Shown piece by piece: positions 44,169 to 53,493 of a DNA stretch of 64,000 bases (position 1 is its first letter; the number at the start of each line of letters is the position of its first letter). Location of the stretch: assembly GCA_020627535.1 (NCBI GenBank), contig JAHDGU010000007.1, positions 62,001 to 126,000 of the forward strand, in the 5' to 3' direction. A model generated the notes under the pieces. The model made no database searches. It was not told where the DNA came from and was given only the letters and a program-made list of their open reading frames with translations. The stretch is from Saprospiraceae bacterium (GTDB taxonomy: Bacteria > Bacteroidota > Bacteroidia > Chitinophagales > Saprospiraceae). Both the position numbers and the translations under genes were made by a program.

Positions 44169-44206
44169 AAAAAGAAACCCGGTAAGCCAAGAGCTCACCA
44201 GGTTTC
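44167..44206 (-). terminator. Terminator between porQ and the PDZ gene (both strands)
   Basis: GAAACC pairs with GGTTTC and GGT with ACC inside. On the minus strand it is followed by seven T, so it mainly ends the PDZ gene; the plus-strand side has only a few A/T. Confidence 0.75.
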
Positions 44207-44241
44207 AATCCTAATCTAAAAGAATTGTTTCTTCGCGACCC

Positions 44242-45246
44242 CTAGAGGCGTCTAAGCTTCTTTGGTCTATACTCTTTTGGTTTTTCAAACTTAAGATTGG
44301 CAGTCATGAGCTTGTCATTTCGCTCAAAGTCAATCTGTGTCTCTTGATCCCAGGTCTGCTCGTCCAATGCTTCAACAAGGTCATCGACCTCGTCGACTGG
44401 AATGTTCCCTAGTTGCTTGATGACATCTCCTTGCTTTAGACCAGATTTGTCTGCCACAGAACCTTCTTTGACAGAGAGTACTTCGACACCTGCCTGCGGA
44501 TGGTTTTGAACTGTCGCTCCGAGTCTTGGCTTATCAAGATCCATGTGCGACATCCATCCATCACCATGGTGCCACTGGAACTTGTCTTGACCCCATCTTG
44601 GACGATTTTCGTCGTCAAAGAACTGTCTGAACTGGAAGCTATTGCCGTCAGAGAAGTTATCAAAACCAAAAGCATTCGTCGTCTTTCCAGCGATGATCGC
44701 CTCAGTACTCTTGTCCTTTCCTTCACGCTGATACTCGATGGATACTACATCGTTGATTTCTCTCTTGGAAATCAGTTGGACTACTTCATTTGCCGTACCG
44801 ATTGCTTCACCGTCTATGCTCAAGATGATGTCACCTTCCTCTAGACCTGCAGTTTGAGCCGGGCTGTCTTCCACAACATCCATGACCTTGACACCTTCGT
44901 CCGAGTCTGTCATGCGGATACCTAGAAATGGCCTTTCCTTTCCCATGGGCTCGAACAAGTACTCGCTGCCCTCAAAGAACTGACTGAGGCCATCTGGGTC
45001 CATAATGATGGTATTGCCATCCTTGTGAAGAAATTCATCGATGTCGAAGCCTTCAGGCAGCTGATCCCTCAGGATGTCGTCCATCTCTTCGGAGCTGTCC
45101 CATTCTTTGACAGTTTTCTTGGTTTGCTTTTCACCGTTTTCGTCAATGTACTCCTCGACAATGATCACTTGGTTTTTTTGCGCCAGGATAGCAGCGTGAG
45201 TGAAACCGATCATCAGTGCGAGTGCAACCAGTGATTTGAAATTCAT
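44242..45246 (-). CDS. Periplasmic protein with two PDZ domains
   Basis: This is a 334-residue protein with a signal peptide (LVALALMIGFTHAAILA) and no protease domain. Two PDZ domains are visible: residues ~105-185 (PFLGIRMTDSDEGVKVMDVV, AGLEEGDIILSIDGEAIG) and ~235-320 (LGATVQNHPQAGVEVLSVKE, SGLKQGDVIKQLGNIPVDEV). Residues ~25-100 are acidic. The PDZ carboxylate loops look intact, so it probably binds peptide C-termini. It is divergent from the histidine kinase gene, 190 bp apart, but shared control is only a guess. Confidence 0.83.
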   Translation of the reverse strand: MNFKSLVALALMIGFTHAAILAQKNQVIIVEEYIDENGEKQTKKTVKEWDSSEEMDDILRDQLPEGFDIDEFLHKDGNTIIMDPDGLSQFFEGSEYLFEPMGKERPFLGIRMTDSDEGVKVMDVVEDSPAQTAGLEEGDIILSIDGEAIGTANEVVQLISKREINDVVSIEYQREGKDKSTEAIIAGKTTNAFGFDNFSDGNSFQFRQFFDDENRPRWGQDKFQWHHGDGWMSHMDLDKPRLGATVQNHPQAGVEVLSVKEGSVADKSGLKQGDVIKQLGNIPVDEVDDLVEALDEQTWDQETQIDFERNDKLMTANLKFEKPKEYRPKKLRRL

Positions 45247-45362
45247 GATAAATTGATTTTGAGTGAATAAGTCTATTGAGCTAGAAATCTATGCGCTCAA
45301 AGCAAATTTACCAGGACGGAATAAGGAAGTATTTTATCAAAAAGTTAATCGATCGTTAAAAG

Positions 45363-45370
45363 TACATTTG
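45363..45370 (+). promoter_or_regulatory. -7 promoter element for the histidine kinase, overlapping hairpin copy 21
   Basis: TACATTTG matches TAnnTTTG exactly, 66 nt before the kinase ATG. Its TTTG is the TTTG at the start of the GNAA hairpin that follows. Confidence 0.5.
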
Positions 45371-45381
45371 GGCGAAAGCCC
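45367..45381 (+). repeat. GNAA hairpin motif, copy 21 (intergenic)
   Basis: TTT then GGGC-GAAA-GCCC, in the leader of the histidine kinase gene and overlapping its predicted -7 element. Confidence 0.8.
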
Positions 45382-45436
45382 GGCCGATATCAAGCTTGAG
45401 TGCTTCAAGAGAATAGAGCTAATTTCACCAGTAGCG

Positions 45437-46846
45437 ATGAAAAAAAGGACCATCAACATTATCATCATTCTGATGTCGATCGCTTTGATAGGCACGGCGG
45501 TCGTGCAATCATTCTGGATCAGGCAGAGCGTCATCGATCTCGAGAAGCGCTTTGATGATAATGTCTATCGCGTCCTGCAAAATGCCACAGAATACCTCGA
45601 AAGAGAAAAGAAAAAAATCGAAGAGGAGGAGGCTAAAGATATCAGCATCTTCTCGCAGACCAACGCCTACGGATTCACCCGAGAGGAGGTCAATAGTGGA
45701 GAGTTTCGTGCAACAAAGAACTACGTGAATCGCCTCAGCCTTGAAAATCTCATTGACAAAGAAGCATTGTACGATTTCATCAAGAAAGAGATGGTGAGCC
45801 TCGGCATCACGGCAGAATATCACTACTGCATCTTCAGTCTCAAAAATCAAAACTGTGTCATTACGGATGACTACTACAATATCGAAGTCAAGCCAAATAA
45901 TAATAGTAGTCCGGCATTTGTCGATCCGCCCAAGGAGCTAGATTTTCACGATAAGAATACCTATGAGCGTGGTTTTTTTGGCACACTCAAGCAGCCCCGA
46001 TTTGAGATCAGGATGTATTTCCCCAATCGCAGACAGTTCATCTGGAAAAAGGCGCTGCCCTTCATGCTTCTGGTATTCCTCTTTTTGCTCCTGATACTCG
46101 CATGTTTCATCTACACGATCTGGGAGATCCTGAGACAGAAGAAAGTCTCCGAAATGAAGACTGACTTCATCAATAATATGACGCATGAGTTCAAAACTCC
46201 AATAGCAACCATATCCCTGGCTACAGATAGTATCACTTCCAAAAAAGTCATTGAGTCTCCTGATCGCATCAAGCGTTTTGCGCAGATCATCAAGCAAGAA
46301 AATGGTCGTATGCTCTCACAAGTAGAGAAGGTGCTACAGATGGCATTGATCGATAAAAGCAACTTTGAGCTGAAGATCGCAGATCTGGATCTCAATGAGA
46401 TCATCACACAGGCAGTAGGAGACTCTCGGCTAAAGGTTGAGAAGCGCGGAGGTACAGTAGAGCTCAAGCTAGATGCTGAGAATCATATCATAGAAGGTGA
46501 TCGCACACATATCATGAATATGATCTACAATCTCCTCGACAATGCCAATAAGTACACTCCACAGGAGCCAAAAATCATCGTATCTACTGCGAACAAGCCC
46601 AATGGCGTAGCGGTGAGCATTGAAGACAATGGCATCGGGATGAGTAGTGATGCCAAGAAGCACATCTTCGACAAGTTTTACCGTGTGCATACGGGCAATC
46701 TACATGATGTGAAAGGCTTTGGGCTTGGACTCAGCTACGTGAAGAGCCTGATGACAGCACACAAGGGGCAGATTACAGTTAAGAGTGAGTTAAATAAGGG
46801 AAGCAAGTTCACACTATTTTTTCCATTTAAACAAAATCCCGCCTAA
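45437..46846 (+). CDS. Sensor histidine kinase (RprX-like)
   Basis: This is a 469-residue membrane sensor kinase. The ATG at 45437 (MKKRTINIIIILMS) is chosen because the first 58 upstream codons include the intergenic hairpin and no conserved feature. It has membrane helices at ~7-28 and ~205-228, a periplasmic sensor between them, and the H-box FINNMTHEFKTPIATISL (phospho-His). The catalytic domain follows with NMIYNLLDNANKYTP, DNGIGMSSDAKKHIFDKF and GFGLGLSYVKSLMT. It pairs with the response regulator 37 bp downstream. The signal is unknown. Confidence 0.94.
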   Translation: MKKRTINIIIILMSIALIGTAVVQSFWIRQSVIDLEKRFDDNVYRVLQNATEYLEREKKKIEEEEAKDISIFSQTNAYGFTREEVNSGEFRATKNYVNRLSLENLIDKEALYDFIKKEMVSLGITAEYHYCIFSLKNQNCVITDDYYNIEVKPNNNSSPAFVDPPKELDFHDKNTYERGFFGTLKQPRFEIRMYFPNRRQFIWKKALPFMLLVFLFLLLILACFIYTIWEILRQKKVSEMKTDFINNMTHEFKTPIATISLATDSITSKKVIESPDRIKRFAQIIKQENGRMLSQVEKVLQMALIDKSNFELKIADLDLNEIITQAVGDSRLKVEKRGGTVELKLDAENHIIEGDRTHIMNMIYNLLDNANKYTPQEPKIIVSTANKPNGVAVSIEDNGIGMSSDAKKHIFDKFYRVHTGNLHDVKGFGLGLSYVKSLMTAHKGQITVKSELNKGSKFTLFFPFKQNPA

Positions 46847-46847
46847 C

Positions 46848-46879
46848 TTAGATTTTAACATTTAAGACCTAAAATCTAA
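46848..46879 (+). promoter_or_regulatory. Perfect 10-bp inverted repeat between kinase and regulator genes
   Basis: TTAGATTTTA and TAAAATCTAA are perfect reverse complements separated by 12 bp, filling the gap and ending 4 nt before the regulator ATG. It could be an operator bound by the regulator or a leader hairpin that sets the kinase:regulator ratio. AT-rich stem, no T run. Confidence 0.6.
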
Positions 46880-46883
46880 CACC

Positions 46884-47606
46884 ATGGCGAATAACAGAAT
46901 ACTCCTTGTCGAGGACGACCAGAACTTCGGTGATGTCCTATGCTCTTATCTCGAGATGAATGACTATGAGGTCACCTGGGCCATGGATGGCATAGAGGGC
47001 TATCAGAAATTCAGACAGAACGAATATGATCTCTGCATCTTCGATGTGATGATGCCAAAGAAAGATGGGTTTTCACTGGCCAAAGATGTTCGTGAAAATG
47101 ACCAAGAGACGCCCATCATCTTCTTGACGGCTAAAAACCTCAAGGAGGATGTCGTGGAGGGATTCCGTATCGGTGCTGATGACTATATCAGTAAGCCATT
47201 CAACAGTGAAGAGCTGCTGATGCGTGTACAAGCCATCCTCAAGCGCAGCCAGAAAGCCAAGGATCCTCGAGAGGATATCAAGGAATTTGAGCTTGGAAGT
47301 TATCACTTCAACTTTCCCCTCCGCATTCTCAGCTTCACTGATAGCGCGGGAGAGGTCGAAAAAGACAAGCTATCTCCCAAGGAGGCTCAGCTCTTGAGGC
47401 TCTTCTGTATGTACAAAAACGAGGTGCTTGAGCGATCCATCGCACTGAAGAAGATCTGGGGCGAGGACAATTACTTCACCGCTCGCAGTATGGATGTCTT
47501 CGTTACTAAGCTCAGAAAGTACTTGGCCAAAGACGACAAGCTCGAGATCGTGAATATCCATGGCAATGGATTCCGCCTTGTAGATCGGAGGGAAGTAGAG
47601 GACTGA
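46884..47606 (+). CDS. OmpR/PhoB-family response regulator (RprY-like)
   Basis: This is a 240-residue transcription regulator. The receiver domain has the phospho-acceptor Asp54 (LCIFDVMMPKKDG), acidic pocket DD11-12, Thr82 and Lys104 (YISKPFN). The C-terminal winged-helix DNA-binding domain includes DKLSPKEAQLLRLFCMYKNE, SMDVFVTKLRKYLA and IVNIHGNGFRLV. It is the partner of the upstream histidine kinase and its start is abutted by a perfect inverted repeat. Confidence 0.95.
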   Translation: MANNRILLVEDDQNFGDVLCSYLEMNDYEVTWAMDGIEGYQKFRQNEYDLCIFDVMMPKKDGFSLAKDVRENDQETPIIFLTAKNLKEDVVEGFRIGADDYISKPFNSEELLMRVQAILKRSQKAKDPREDIKEFELGSYHFNFPLRILSFTDSAGEVEKDKLSPKEAQLLRLFCMYKNEVLERSIALKKIWGEDNYFTARSMDVFVTKLRKYLAKDDKLEIVNIHGNGFRLVDRREVED

Positions 47607-47634
47607 TGCCCAGTAAAGTTTCTAATTCTAGTCT

Positions 47635-49635
47635 CTAGGCCTTTTCGTCAGAACTGGCCTCACCTAGTATGTCACTCGGCGTCCCGCCTTCGGCTTCTGC
47701 TGACTTCTGGGCAGCCAGTTCACTCGCTCGAATAGGCTCTGCAAAAGGTCGCTTACCGATCAACTCTTCCACATCAGACTTGACGATCACCTCACGCTCA
47801 AGTAATGCTTGTGCGAGGGTCTCAAGCTTATCTCTGTGCTGGGTGAGTAGCTTGATAGCACGCTGGTACTGCGACTCCACCAGATTGCGCACTTCACTGT
47901 CTATCAGCGATGCTGTCTGATCAGAGTATGGCTTCTGAAACTGATCTTGCTGCATTCCGTAGAAGGACACATTACCGACCTTTTCATTCATCCCATAGAT
48001 GGCGATCATGCTATAGGCCATCTTGGTGACCTGATCCAGGTCACTTTGAGCACCTGTACTGATCTTGTCAAAGATGATCTTCTCTGCCGCTCTACCTCCA
48101 AATGTCATGCACATGCGATCTAGGAGTGCCTCGGTACGTGTAATATATTCTTCCTTGGGAAGGTACTGAGCGTATCCGAGTGTGCCAATTCCTCGTGGTA
48201 CGATAGTCACTTTAACCAATGGGCTCGCGTGCTCGAGCATCCAACCAGCTACTGCGTGACCAGCCTCATGATATGCAATCACTTTTTTCTCCTCAGGAGA
48301 GATGAGTTTGTTCTTTTTCTCTAGTCCACCGATGACTCGATCGAGAGCAAAATTGAAATCATCCATATCGATCTCCTTCTTGTCTCGTCGCGCAGCGATC
48401 AGAGCTGCCTCATTACACACATTGGCGATATCCGCTCCGGCAAATCCTGGCGTCATCTCAGCTAGCACAACAGAGTTGACATCTGGTCCATTTTTGATAC
48501 CCTTGAGATGCACATCAAAGATGGCTTGTCGACCCTGCAGATCAGGAAGATCCACACCGATCTGTCGATCAAATCTACCAGGTCTCAGCAGGGCAGAGTC
48601 CAAGACATCAGGACGATTGGTAGCGGCCATAAGGATTACACCTTTGTCGGTACTAAATCCGTCCATCTCTACAAGGAGCTGATTGAGCGTATTTTCTCTC
48701 TCATCATTACCACCTTGAATATTGCTTTTGCCACGTGCTCGTCCTATCGCATCGATCTCATCGATGAAGACGATACATGGCGCTTTTTCTCTTGCTTGAC
48801 GAAAAAGATCTCTCACTCTTGAAGCTCCCACACCGACAAACATCTCGACGAAGTCGGATCCCGATATGGAGAAAAATGGTACTCCAGCTTCCCCAGCAAC
48901 AGCTTTCGCCAAAAGAGTTTTACCAGTACCCGGAGGGCCTACCAGCAGAACACCCTTCGGTATTTTTCCTCCGAGTGATGTGTACTTTTTAGGTTTCTTG
49001 AGGAAGTCTACGACTTCCATCACCTCTTCTTTAGCCTCATCTAGGCCTGCCACGTCTTGGAAAGTCACATTGACTTTGGTATTGGCATCAAAGAGAGTGG
49101 CTTTGCTCTTGCCGATATTGAAAATCTGAGCACCCGGACCAGCTCCTCCTTGCCCGACTCTACGCAGAATAAACATCCACAAGAAGATCAAAAGAAGTAA
49201 AGGGATTGCAATCGTAGTCAACTGAGGCAACCAACTCACACGTTTGATATAGTCAAGCTCAATCTGCTTATCAGCCGGAAGCTCATCATTGATCGCAGTG
49301 ACCTTTGCGGAGAATGCCTCTGGCGGTCCGATATTGAATGCAAAGTCTGCCTTGGGCGCACTCAGCATGGGTCTGGTCGTGTTGCTCGATCCACCTTCAC
49401 TCTGAGAGCTCTTGAGATAGACATATGCCATCTCATGATTGACGATCTCAAGCTTCTCGATCTCAGCATTGCGTGCCAGCTGTTCAAATTTGTTGACGCT
49501 GATCGTCTCCTTGGTGTTTCCAGCATGGCTAGCAAGCTGAAATGCTAGCAAAACGAGTATCAGCGCACCATAGATCCACCAGCTATTGATGTTGAATCTT
49601 GGTCGATTATTATCTTTTTTTGGATCTTTTTCCAT
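47635..49635 (-). CDS. ftsH: ATP-dependent zinc metalloprotease FtsH
   Basis: This is an inner-membrane AAA+ protease that degrades membrane and regulatory proteins. The order is: two membrane helices ([17 protein letters not shown] and [18 protein letters not shown]) flanking a periplasmic region, Walker [17 protein letters not shown], Walker [13 protein letters not shown], the second region of homology [18 protein letters not shown] and the zinc motif [10 protein letters not shown]. The ATG at 49635 (MEKDPKK) is chosen; an ATG at 49674, overlapping rsfS, is an alternative. Copy 22 of the GNAA hairpin, with a G-T wobble, lies close to Walker A. Confidence 0.97.
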   Translation of the reverse strand: MEKDPKKDNNRPRFNINSWWIYGALILVLLAFQLASHAGNTKETISVNKFEQLARNAEIEKLEIVNHEMAYVYLKSSQSEGGSSNTTRPMLSAPKADFAFNIGPPEAFSAKVTAINDELPADKQIELDYIKRVSWLPQLTTIAIPLLLLIFLWMFILRRVGQGGAGPGAQIFNIGKSKATLFDANTKVNVTFQDVAGLDEAKEEVMEVVDFLKKPKKYTSLGGKIPKGVLLVGPPGTGKTLLAKAVAGEAGVPFFSISGSDFVEMFVGVGASRVRDLFRQAREKAPCIVFIDEIDAIGRARGKSNIQGGNDERENTLNQLLVEMDGFSTDKGVILMAATNRPDVLDSALLRPGRFDRQIGVDLPDLQGRQAIFDVHLKGIKNGPDVNSVVLAEMTPGFAGADIANVCNEAALIAARRDKKEIDMDDFNFALDRVIGGLEKKNKLISPEEKKVIAYHEAGHAVAGWMLEHASPLVKVTIVPRGIGTLGYAQYLPKEEYITRTEALLDRMCMTFGGRAAEKIIFDKISTGAQSDLDQVTKMAYSMIAIYGMNEKVGNVSFYGMQQDQFQKPYSDQTASLIDSEVRNLVESQYQRAIKLLTQHRDKLETLAQALLEREVIVKSDVEELIGKRPFAEPIRASELAAQKSAEAEGGTPSDILGEASSDEKA
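48901..48914 (-). repeat. GNAA hairpin motif, copy 22 (wobble stem)
   Basis: TTTT then GGC-GAAA-GCT, sense in ftsH (L-L-A-K-A). The last pair is a G-T wobble, so this copy is weaker; the gene is strongly conserved and this may be chance. Confidence 0.55.
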
Positions 49636-49666
49636 CCTGGTTGTCTTGTGTAGTTTTCTGAGAGAG

Positions 49667-50056
49667 TCAGACATCTGCGTACTCTGTGATCTTGGCATCC
49701 GACCAGAGATCTTCGAGGGCATAGAACTCGCGCGTCTCGGGATAAAAAATGTGCACGACCACGTCAAAATAGTCAAGCAATATCCACTGCGCCTGTTGTG
49801 TCCCTTCTACATGACTGGCGTACAGACCAGCTTCTCTCTTGAGGCGTATCTGTACGTTGTCTGCGATGGACTTCACCTGCGTCACCGAGTTGCCTGAGCA
49901 AACGATGAAGGTCCTGCAAGGAGCTTCGTCGAGCTCACTCATATCTAGCTTTACAATGTTCGATCCTTTGATCTCTTGTATGCTGTCGATCACCAGTTCA
50001 TTGATCGACTGTGACTCTGAAATATCTGCTTTCTTTGCAGCGCCTTGTACTTCCAA
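49667..50056 (-). CDS. rsfS: Ribosomal silencing factor RsfS
   Basis: It binds the large subunit to block subunit joining during starvation. The 129-residue form has INELVIDSIQEIKGSNIVKL, FIVCSGNSVTQVKSIADNVQ, SHVEGTQQAQWILLDYFDVV and HIFYPETREFYALEDLWSDA, the family landmarks. The in-frame TTG at 50083 lies inside the predicted -7 element, so the TTG at 50056 is preferred; a start at 50083 would add 9 residues. It lies ahead of ftsH and is divergent from birA, a common grouping. Confidence 0.92.
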   Translation of the reverse strand: MEVQGAAKKADISESQSINELVIDSIQEIKGSNIVKLDMSELDEAPCRTFIVCSGNSVTQVKSIADNVQIRLKREAGLYASHVEGTQQAQWILLDYFDVVVHIFYPETREFYALEDLWSDAKITEYADV

Positions 50057-50080
50057 ATAGATAGTGTTTAATGTCTCTAT

Positions 50081-50088
50081 CAAAGTTA
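50081..50088 (-). promoter_or_regulatory. -7 promoter element for rsfS-ftsH
   Basis: TAACTTTG on the minus strand matches TAnnTTTG exactly. It covers the first in-frame TTG of rsfS, which argues that translation begins downstream. Confidence 0.5.
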
Positions 50089-50152
50089 GTCATTCACTCC
50101 ATGAGCCAAATCTCTCCTGAGCCATGACTAGGACTGAAAGAACGTCAATCAC

Positions 50153-50890
50153 ATGAGGAAAGTTTTCCACCTTCTTGATCAAGTGTCGTCGACGCAGACT
50201 TTTTGCAAGTCACTCCGGTCTAGCAAAAGACCTGAGGTGATTGACATCGTAGTTGCTGATGGCCAGTCGGCAGGGAAGGGTCAAGCCCAAAAGTCTTGGT
50301 ACTTTTCGAAGGACAGTTCGATTGCGCTGAGTGTCGGCATTGCTCAACTCAAGATCCCTGTGGCTCAAGCTTTTGGTCTTCACTGCATCGTCACGCGAGC
50401 AGTAGGACGTGTGCTATCTGCACACTATCCAGATATTTCGCTGAAATTAAAATGGCCTAATGATCTCTATGTCGAACACCAAAAAATCGGAGGCATCCTT
50501 ACCTATAATGTCATCCAAGGCAAGGAGATCACTGAGACTGTCATCGGTCTAGGGCTCAATGTAAAAGCCATACAATTCCCATCATCGCTGCCCAATCCCG
50601 GCTCCATTGAAGACTTCAGCGCGCAAACATGCGAGATTACTGATCTCAGAGTGCATTTGGCGGAAGCCATCCTTCAAGACTTGCAAGAAAAAACACCCTC
50701 ATGGGACGCACTCCTCCGTGAATACAATCAGCTGCTCTATCGCAGGGGTGAAGAGGTAGAGCTTTTGTATCAAGGGAATAAGATCTCTGCCATCGTCAAT
50801 GGAGTATGTGGCAATGGTCGGCTAGAGGTACTTCATAATGAACAACTACGACAATTTGACTTTGGAGAAGTAAGTTGGATACTCACATGA
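50153..50890 (+). CDS. birA: Biotin--[acetyl-CoA-carboxylase] ligase
   Basis: It attaches biotin to the carboxylase carrier protein through biotinyl-AMP. The 245-residue protein has the ligase core QSAGKGQAQKSWYFSKDSS (the glycine-rich adenylate loop) and LKWPNDLYVEHQKIGGILTY, with VIGLGLNVKA after it. There is no N-terminal helix-turn-helix, so it is the ligase-only class. It overlaps cinA by 4 bp (ATGA) and contains the GNAA hairpin at 50656. Confidence 0.92.
   Translation: MRKVFHLLDQVSSTQTFCKSLRSSKRPEVIDIVVADGQSAGKGQAQKSWYFSKDSSIALSVGIAQLKIPVAQAFGLHCIVTRAVGRVLSAHYPDISLKLKWPNDLYVEHQKIGGILTYNVIQGKEITETVIGLGLNVKAIQFPSSLPNPGSIEDFSAQTCEITDLRVHLAEAILQDLQEKTPSWDALLREYNQLLYRRGEEVELLYQGNKISAIVNGVCGNGRLEVLHNEQLRQFDFGEVSWILT
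50656..50668 (+). repeat. GNAA hairpin motif, copy 23
   Basis: TTT then GGC-GGAA-GCC, sense in birA, encoding L-A-E-A. Confidence 0.75.
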
Positions 50891-52116
50891 AAGCAACACT
50901 GATCAGTATAGGAGACGAACTCCTTAATGGTATGACGACCAACACCAATGCGACGTGGATCGGCAAATTTTTGCATGAGCGTGGCATAAAGCTGGATTCT
51001 GTCGTTACCATCTCAGACGATGACCAGGCCATATTCTCAGCCTTGGATCAAGCTCATAAAGTCACGGATCTTATCATAATCACTGGTGGGCTGGGACCAA
51101 CCAAGGATGATATCACCAAACACTCCATTTGCCGATGGCTTGGAGATCGTATGAGTTTTGATGAGACAAGCTATGAGCGGATCGTACAGGCTTTCGCCAA
51201 AAGGAATATCCCTCTCACAGAAGCGCATAAACAACAGTGCTACTTCCCGTCATCCGCTATGCTCATAGCCAATGATATGGGAACAGCACCTGGGATGCTC
51301 TTCCGAAAGGACGAAGTGGACATCATGAGTTTTCCTGGAGTGCCGTATGAAATGAAGCACTTGATGGCAGAACAGTTGCAGGACTATTGGACGAAGCACT
51401 CCGCTTCCGCACCACATATCCACACATGGAGTACTGCAGGGATGGGTGAGACCTCGATACATAAGCTGATCGTGGATATTGAAGATGACTTTCCTGAGAC
51501 CTATCAACTCGCCTATCTTCCAAGCGCCGGAACCGTGAGAGTTCAACTCAAGGCGATGGCACCTGATATGCATCAATTTGATGAATTTGCAGAGCGAATT
51601 AGGGTCGCTTTGGGTCAGCTTGTATTTAGCGAAAGCGGAGAAAGTCTCGCAGAGGCTCTAGGTGGATTGCTCGTCCAAAGAAATGAAATGATGATCAGCT
51701 GCGAGAGCTGCACTGGAGGAAGTATCGCCAAGATGATCACCTCCAATCCGGGCAGCAGTCGGTACTACTTCGGATCATTTGTCAGCTATCACAATGACTT
51801 CAAGACGGAGATCGTAGGGGTAGATAGCACGGCGATCGATGATCACGGTGCCGTCAGCGAAGAGGTGGTCAGACAAATGCTCGTGCGGAGTCTTCATCGA
51901 TCTGGCGTCAAGTATGGTGTAGCCACATCGGGAATCGCAGGACCTGGTGGAGGATCTACTGAAAAGCCCGTTGGCACTTTTTGGGTCAGTTGGGGCAGTA
52001 GAGATCATATACGGACCAAAAGGCTCTTGGTGCAAAGAGAGCGACTGATCAATATTCGCTATATCAGTAATTTTGCATTGAATTCTCTAAGGAATTTCAT
52101 TCTCAAGGAAGACTGA
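50887..52116 (+). CDS. cinA: CinA-family nicotinamide-nucleotide amidohydrolase
   Basis: This is a two-domain protein of 409 residues: an N-terminal molybdopterin-binding-like domain (LISIGDELLNGMTTNTNATW, ITGGLGPTKDDITK) and a C-terminal NMN deamidase (PncC) domain (ISCESCTGGSIAKMIT, SGIAGPGGGSTEKPVGTFWV). The second domain recycles NMN to NaMN; a link to competence is historical. The ATG at 50887 overlaps the birA stop; E2 follows after 3 bp. It contains copy 24 of the GNAA hairpin. Confidence 0.94.
   Translation: MKATLISIGDELLNGMTTNTNATWIGKFLHERGIKLDSVVTISDDDQAIFSALDQAHKVTDLIIITGGLGPTKDDITKHSICRWLGDRMSFDETSYERIVQAFAKRNIPLTEAHKQQCYFPSSAMLIANDMGTAPGMLFRKDEVDIMSFPGVPYEMKHLMAEQLQDYWTKHSASAPHIHTWSTAGMGETSIHKLIVDIEDDFPETYQLAYLPSAGTVRVQLKAMAPDMHQFDEFAERIRVALGQLVFSESGESLAEALGGLLVQRNEMMISCESCTGGSIAKMITSNPGSSRYYFGSFVSYHNDFKTEIVGVDSTAIDDHGAVSEEVVRQMLVRSLHRSGVKYGVATSGIAGPGGGSTEKPVGTFWVSWGSRDHIRTKRLLVQRERLINIRYISNFALNSLRNFILKED
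51189..51202 (-). repeat. GNAA hairpin motif, copy 24
   Basis: TTTT then GGC-GAAA-GCC, antisense in cinA (gene strand Q-A-F-A-K). Confidence 0.8.
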
Positions 52117-52119
52117 CCT

Positions 52120-53493
52120 ATGGCCCACGTTGAACTGATCATGCCCAAGATGGGGGAATCCATCATTGAAGCCACCATACTCAAGTGGCTAAAGCAGCCC
52201 GGAGACAGTGTGTCAGAGGACGAGACGATCCTTGAAATTGCTACGGACAAAGTGGATTCAGAGATTCCTTCCCCTGTAGATGGAGTGATCAAAGAGATTC
52301 TCTTCCCAGAAGATACTGTGGTCGAGATCGGCAAGGTCATTGCCATCATCTCTACAGGAGCTACGGCGGATAGCGAAGCACCAAGTACCGAGCCTGAAGC
52401 AGCAAGTACCTTGGCCGAGCCATCGAGTGCACAGACCGCCATCGCGACGGCTCCGGCCGTAAAGACCACTCCAGCCGCAGCCAGCCCTGCCACGAGCTCC
52501 AATGGTAGCATGAGCGCCAGTCAAGCCAATAGGTTTTACTCTCCGCTTGTCCGGAGTATCGCTCAAGAAGAAGGAATCAGTGCACAAGAGCTCGATAGCG
52601 TAACAGGCACTGGACTCAATGGCCGAGTCACTAAGAAAGATATCCTCGCGTACATCAAGACGCGGTCCAGTGCACCAGTAGTTGCGGTAGCTAATCCGTC
52701 AGCCGCGGCAGCCACCGTCAAGTCAACCAGTGCTGCAACAGCCGCGCCGAAGGCTGCAGAGCCCGCGGCCATATCTCTCAATGCTGGAGAAGAAATCATA
52801 GAGATGGATCGTATGCGCAAGCTCATCGCCGATCATATGGTGCATAGCAAGCATACTTCTCCTCATGTCACCAGTATGGTGGAGGCAGATGTGACGAGCA
52901 TGGTGCAGTGGCGCAACAAGGTCAAGAAAGACTACCTCTCTAAATATGGAGAGAAAATCACCTTCACACCACTTCTCATGGAGGCGGTCATCAAGGCAAT
53001 CAGAGACTTTCCGATGATCAATATCTCGCTACATGGAGACAAGATCATCAAGAAAAACTATATCAATCTTGGTATGGCGACGGCACTCCCTAGTGGCAAT
53101 CTGATCGTGCCTGTGATCAAAAATGCAGATCACTACAATCTGCAGGGCCTCACTCACGCTGTCAATGATCTGGCAGACAGAGCAAGAGCCAATAAACTTA
53201 AACCTGAAGAAATACAAGGCGGTACATATACAGTGACGAATGTGGGTACGTTTGGAAATGTAATGGGTACACCAATCATCAACCAGCCTCAAGTTGCTAT
53301 CCTTGCCATGGGTGCGATCCGCAAGAGGCCTGCCGTCTTGGAGACTGACGAGGGCGACGTGATCGCCATACGTCACATGATGTTTCTCAGCCACTCCTAC
53401 GACCATCGCGTCGTAGATGGATATCTCGGTGGGTCATTTGTACGCAGGGTAGCAGACTACCTTGAGGCATTTGACACCTCTCGCGAGATCTGA
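52120..53493 (+). CDS. 2-oxo acid dehydrogenase E2 (dihydrolipoamide acyltransferase)
   Basis: This is the core of a 2-oxoacid dehydrogenase complex. The 457-residue protein has one lipoyl domain (lipoylated Lys44 in EIATDKVDSEIP), Ala/Pro/Thr-rich flexible linkers, a peripheral subunit-binding domain (FYSPLVRSIAQEEGI, GRVTKKDILAYIK) and an acyltransferase domain with catalytic HRVVDG in SHSYDHRVVDGYLGG. Whether the substrate is pyruvate, 2-oxoglutarate or a branched-chain acid is unclear; the resemblance to branched-chain E2 is only my impression. It overlaps the next gene by one base (TGATG). Confidence 0.94.
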   Translation: MAHVELIMPKMGESIIEATILKWLKQPGDSVSEDETILEIATDKVDSEIPSPVDGVIKEILFPEDTVVEIGKVIAIISTGATADSEAPSTEPEAASTLAEPSSAQTAIATAPAVKTTPAAASPATSSNGSMSASQANRFYSPLVRSIAQEEGISAQELDSVTGTGLNGRVTKKDILAYIKTRSSAPVVAVANPSAAAATVKSTSAATAAPKAAEPAAISLNAGEEIIEMDRMRKLIADHMVHSKHTSPHVTSMVEADVTSMVQWRNKVKKDYLSKYGEKITFTPLLMEAVIKAIRDFPMINISLHGDKIIKKNYINLGMATALPSGNLIVPVIKNADHYNLQGLTHAVNDLADRARANKLKPEEIQGGTYTVTNVGTFGNVMGTPIINQPQVAILAMGAIRKRPAVLETDEGDVIAIRHMMFLSHSYDHRVVDGYLGGSFVRRVADYLEAFDTSREI

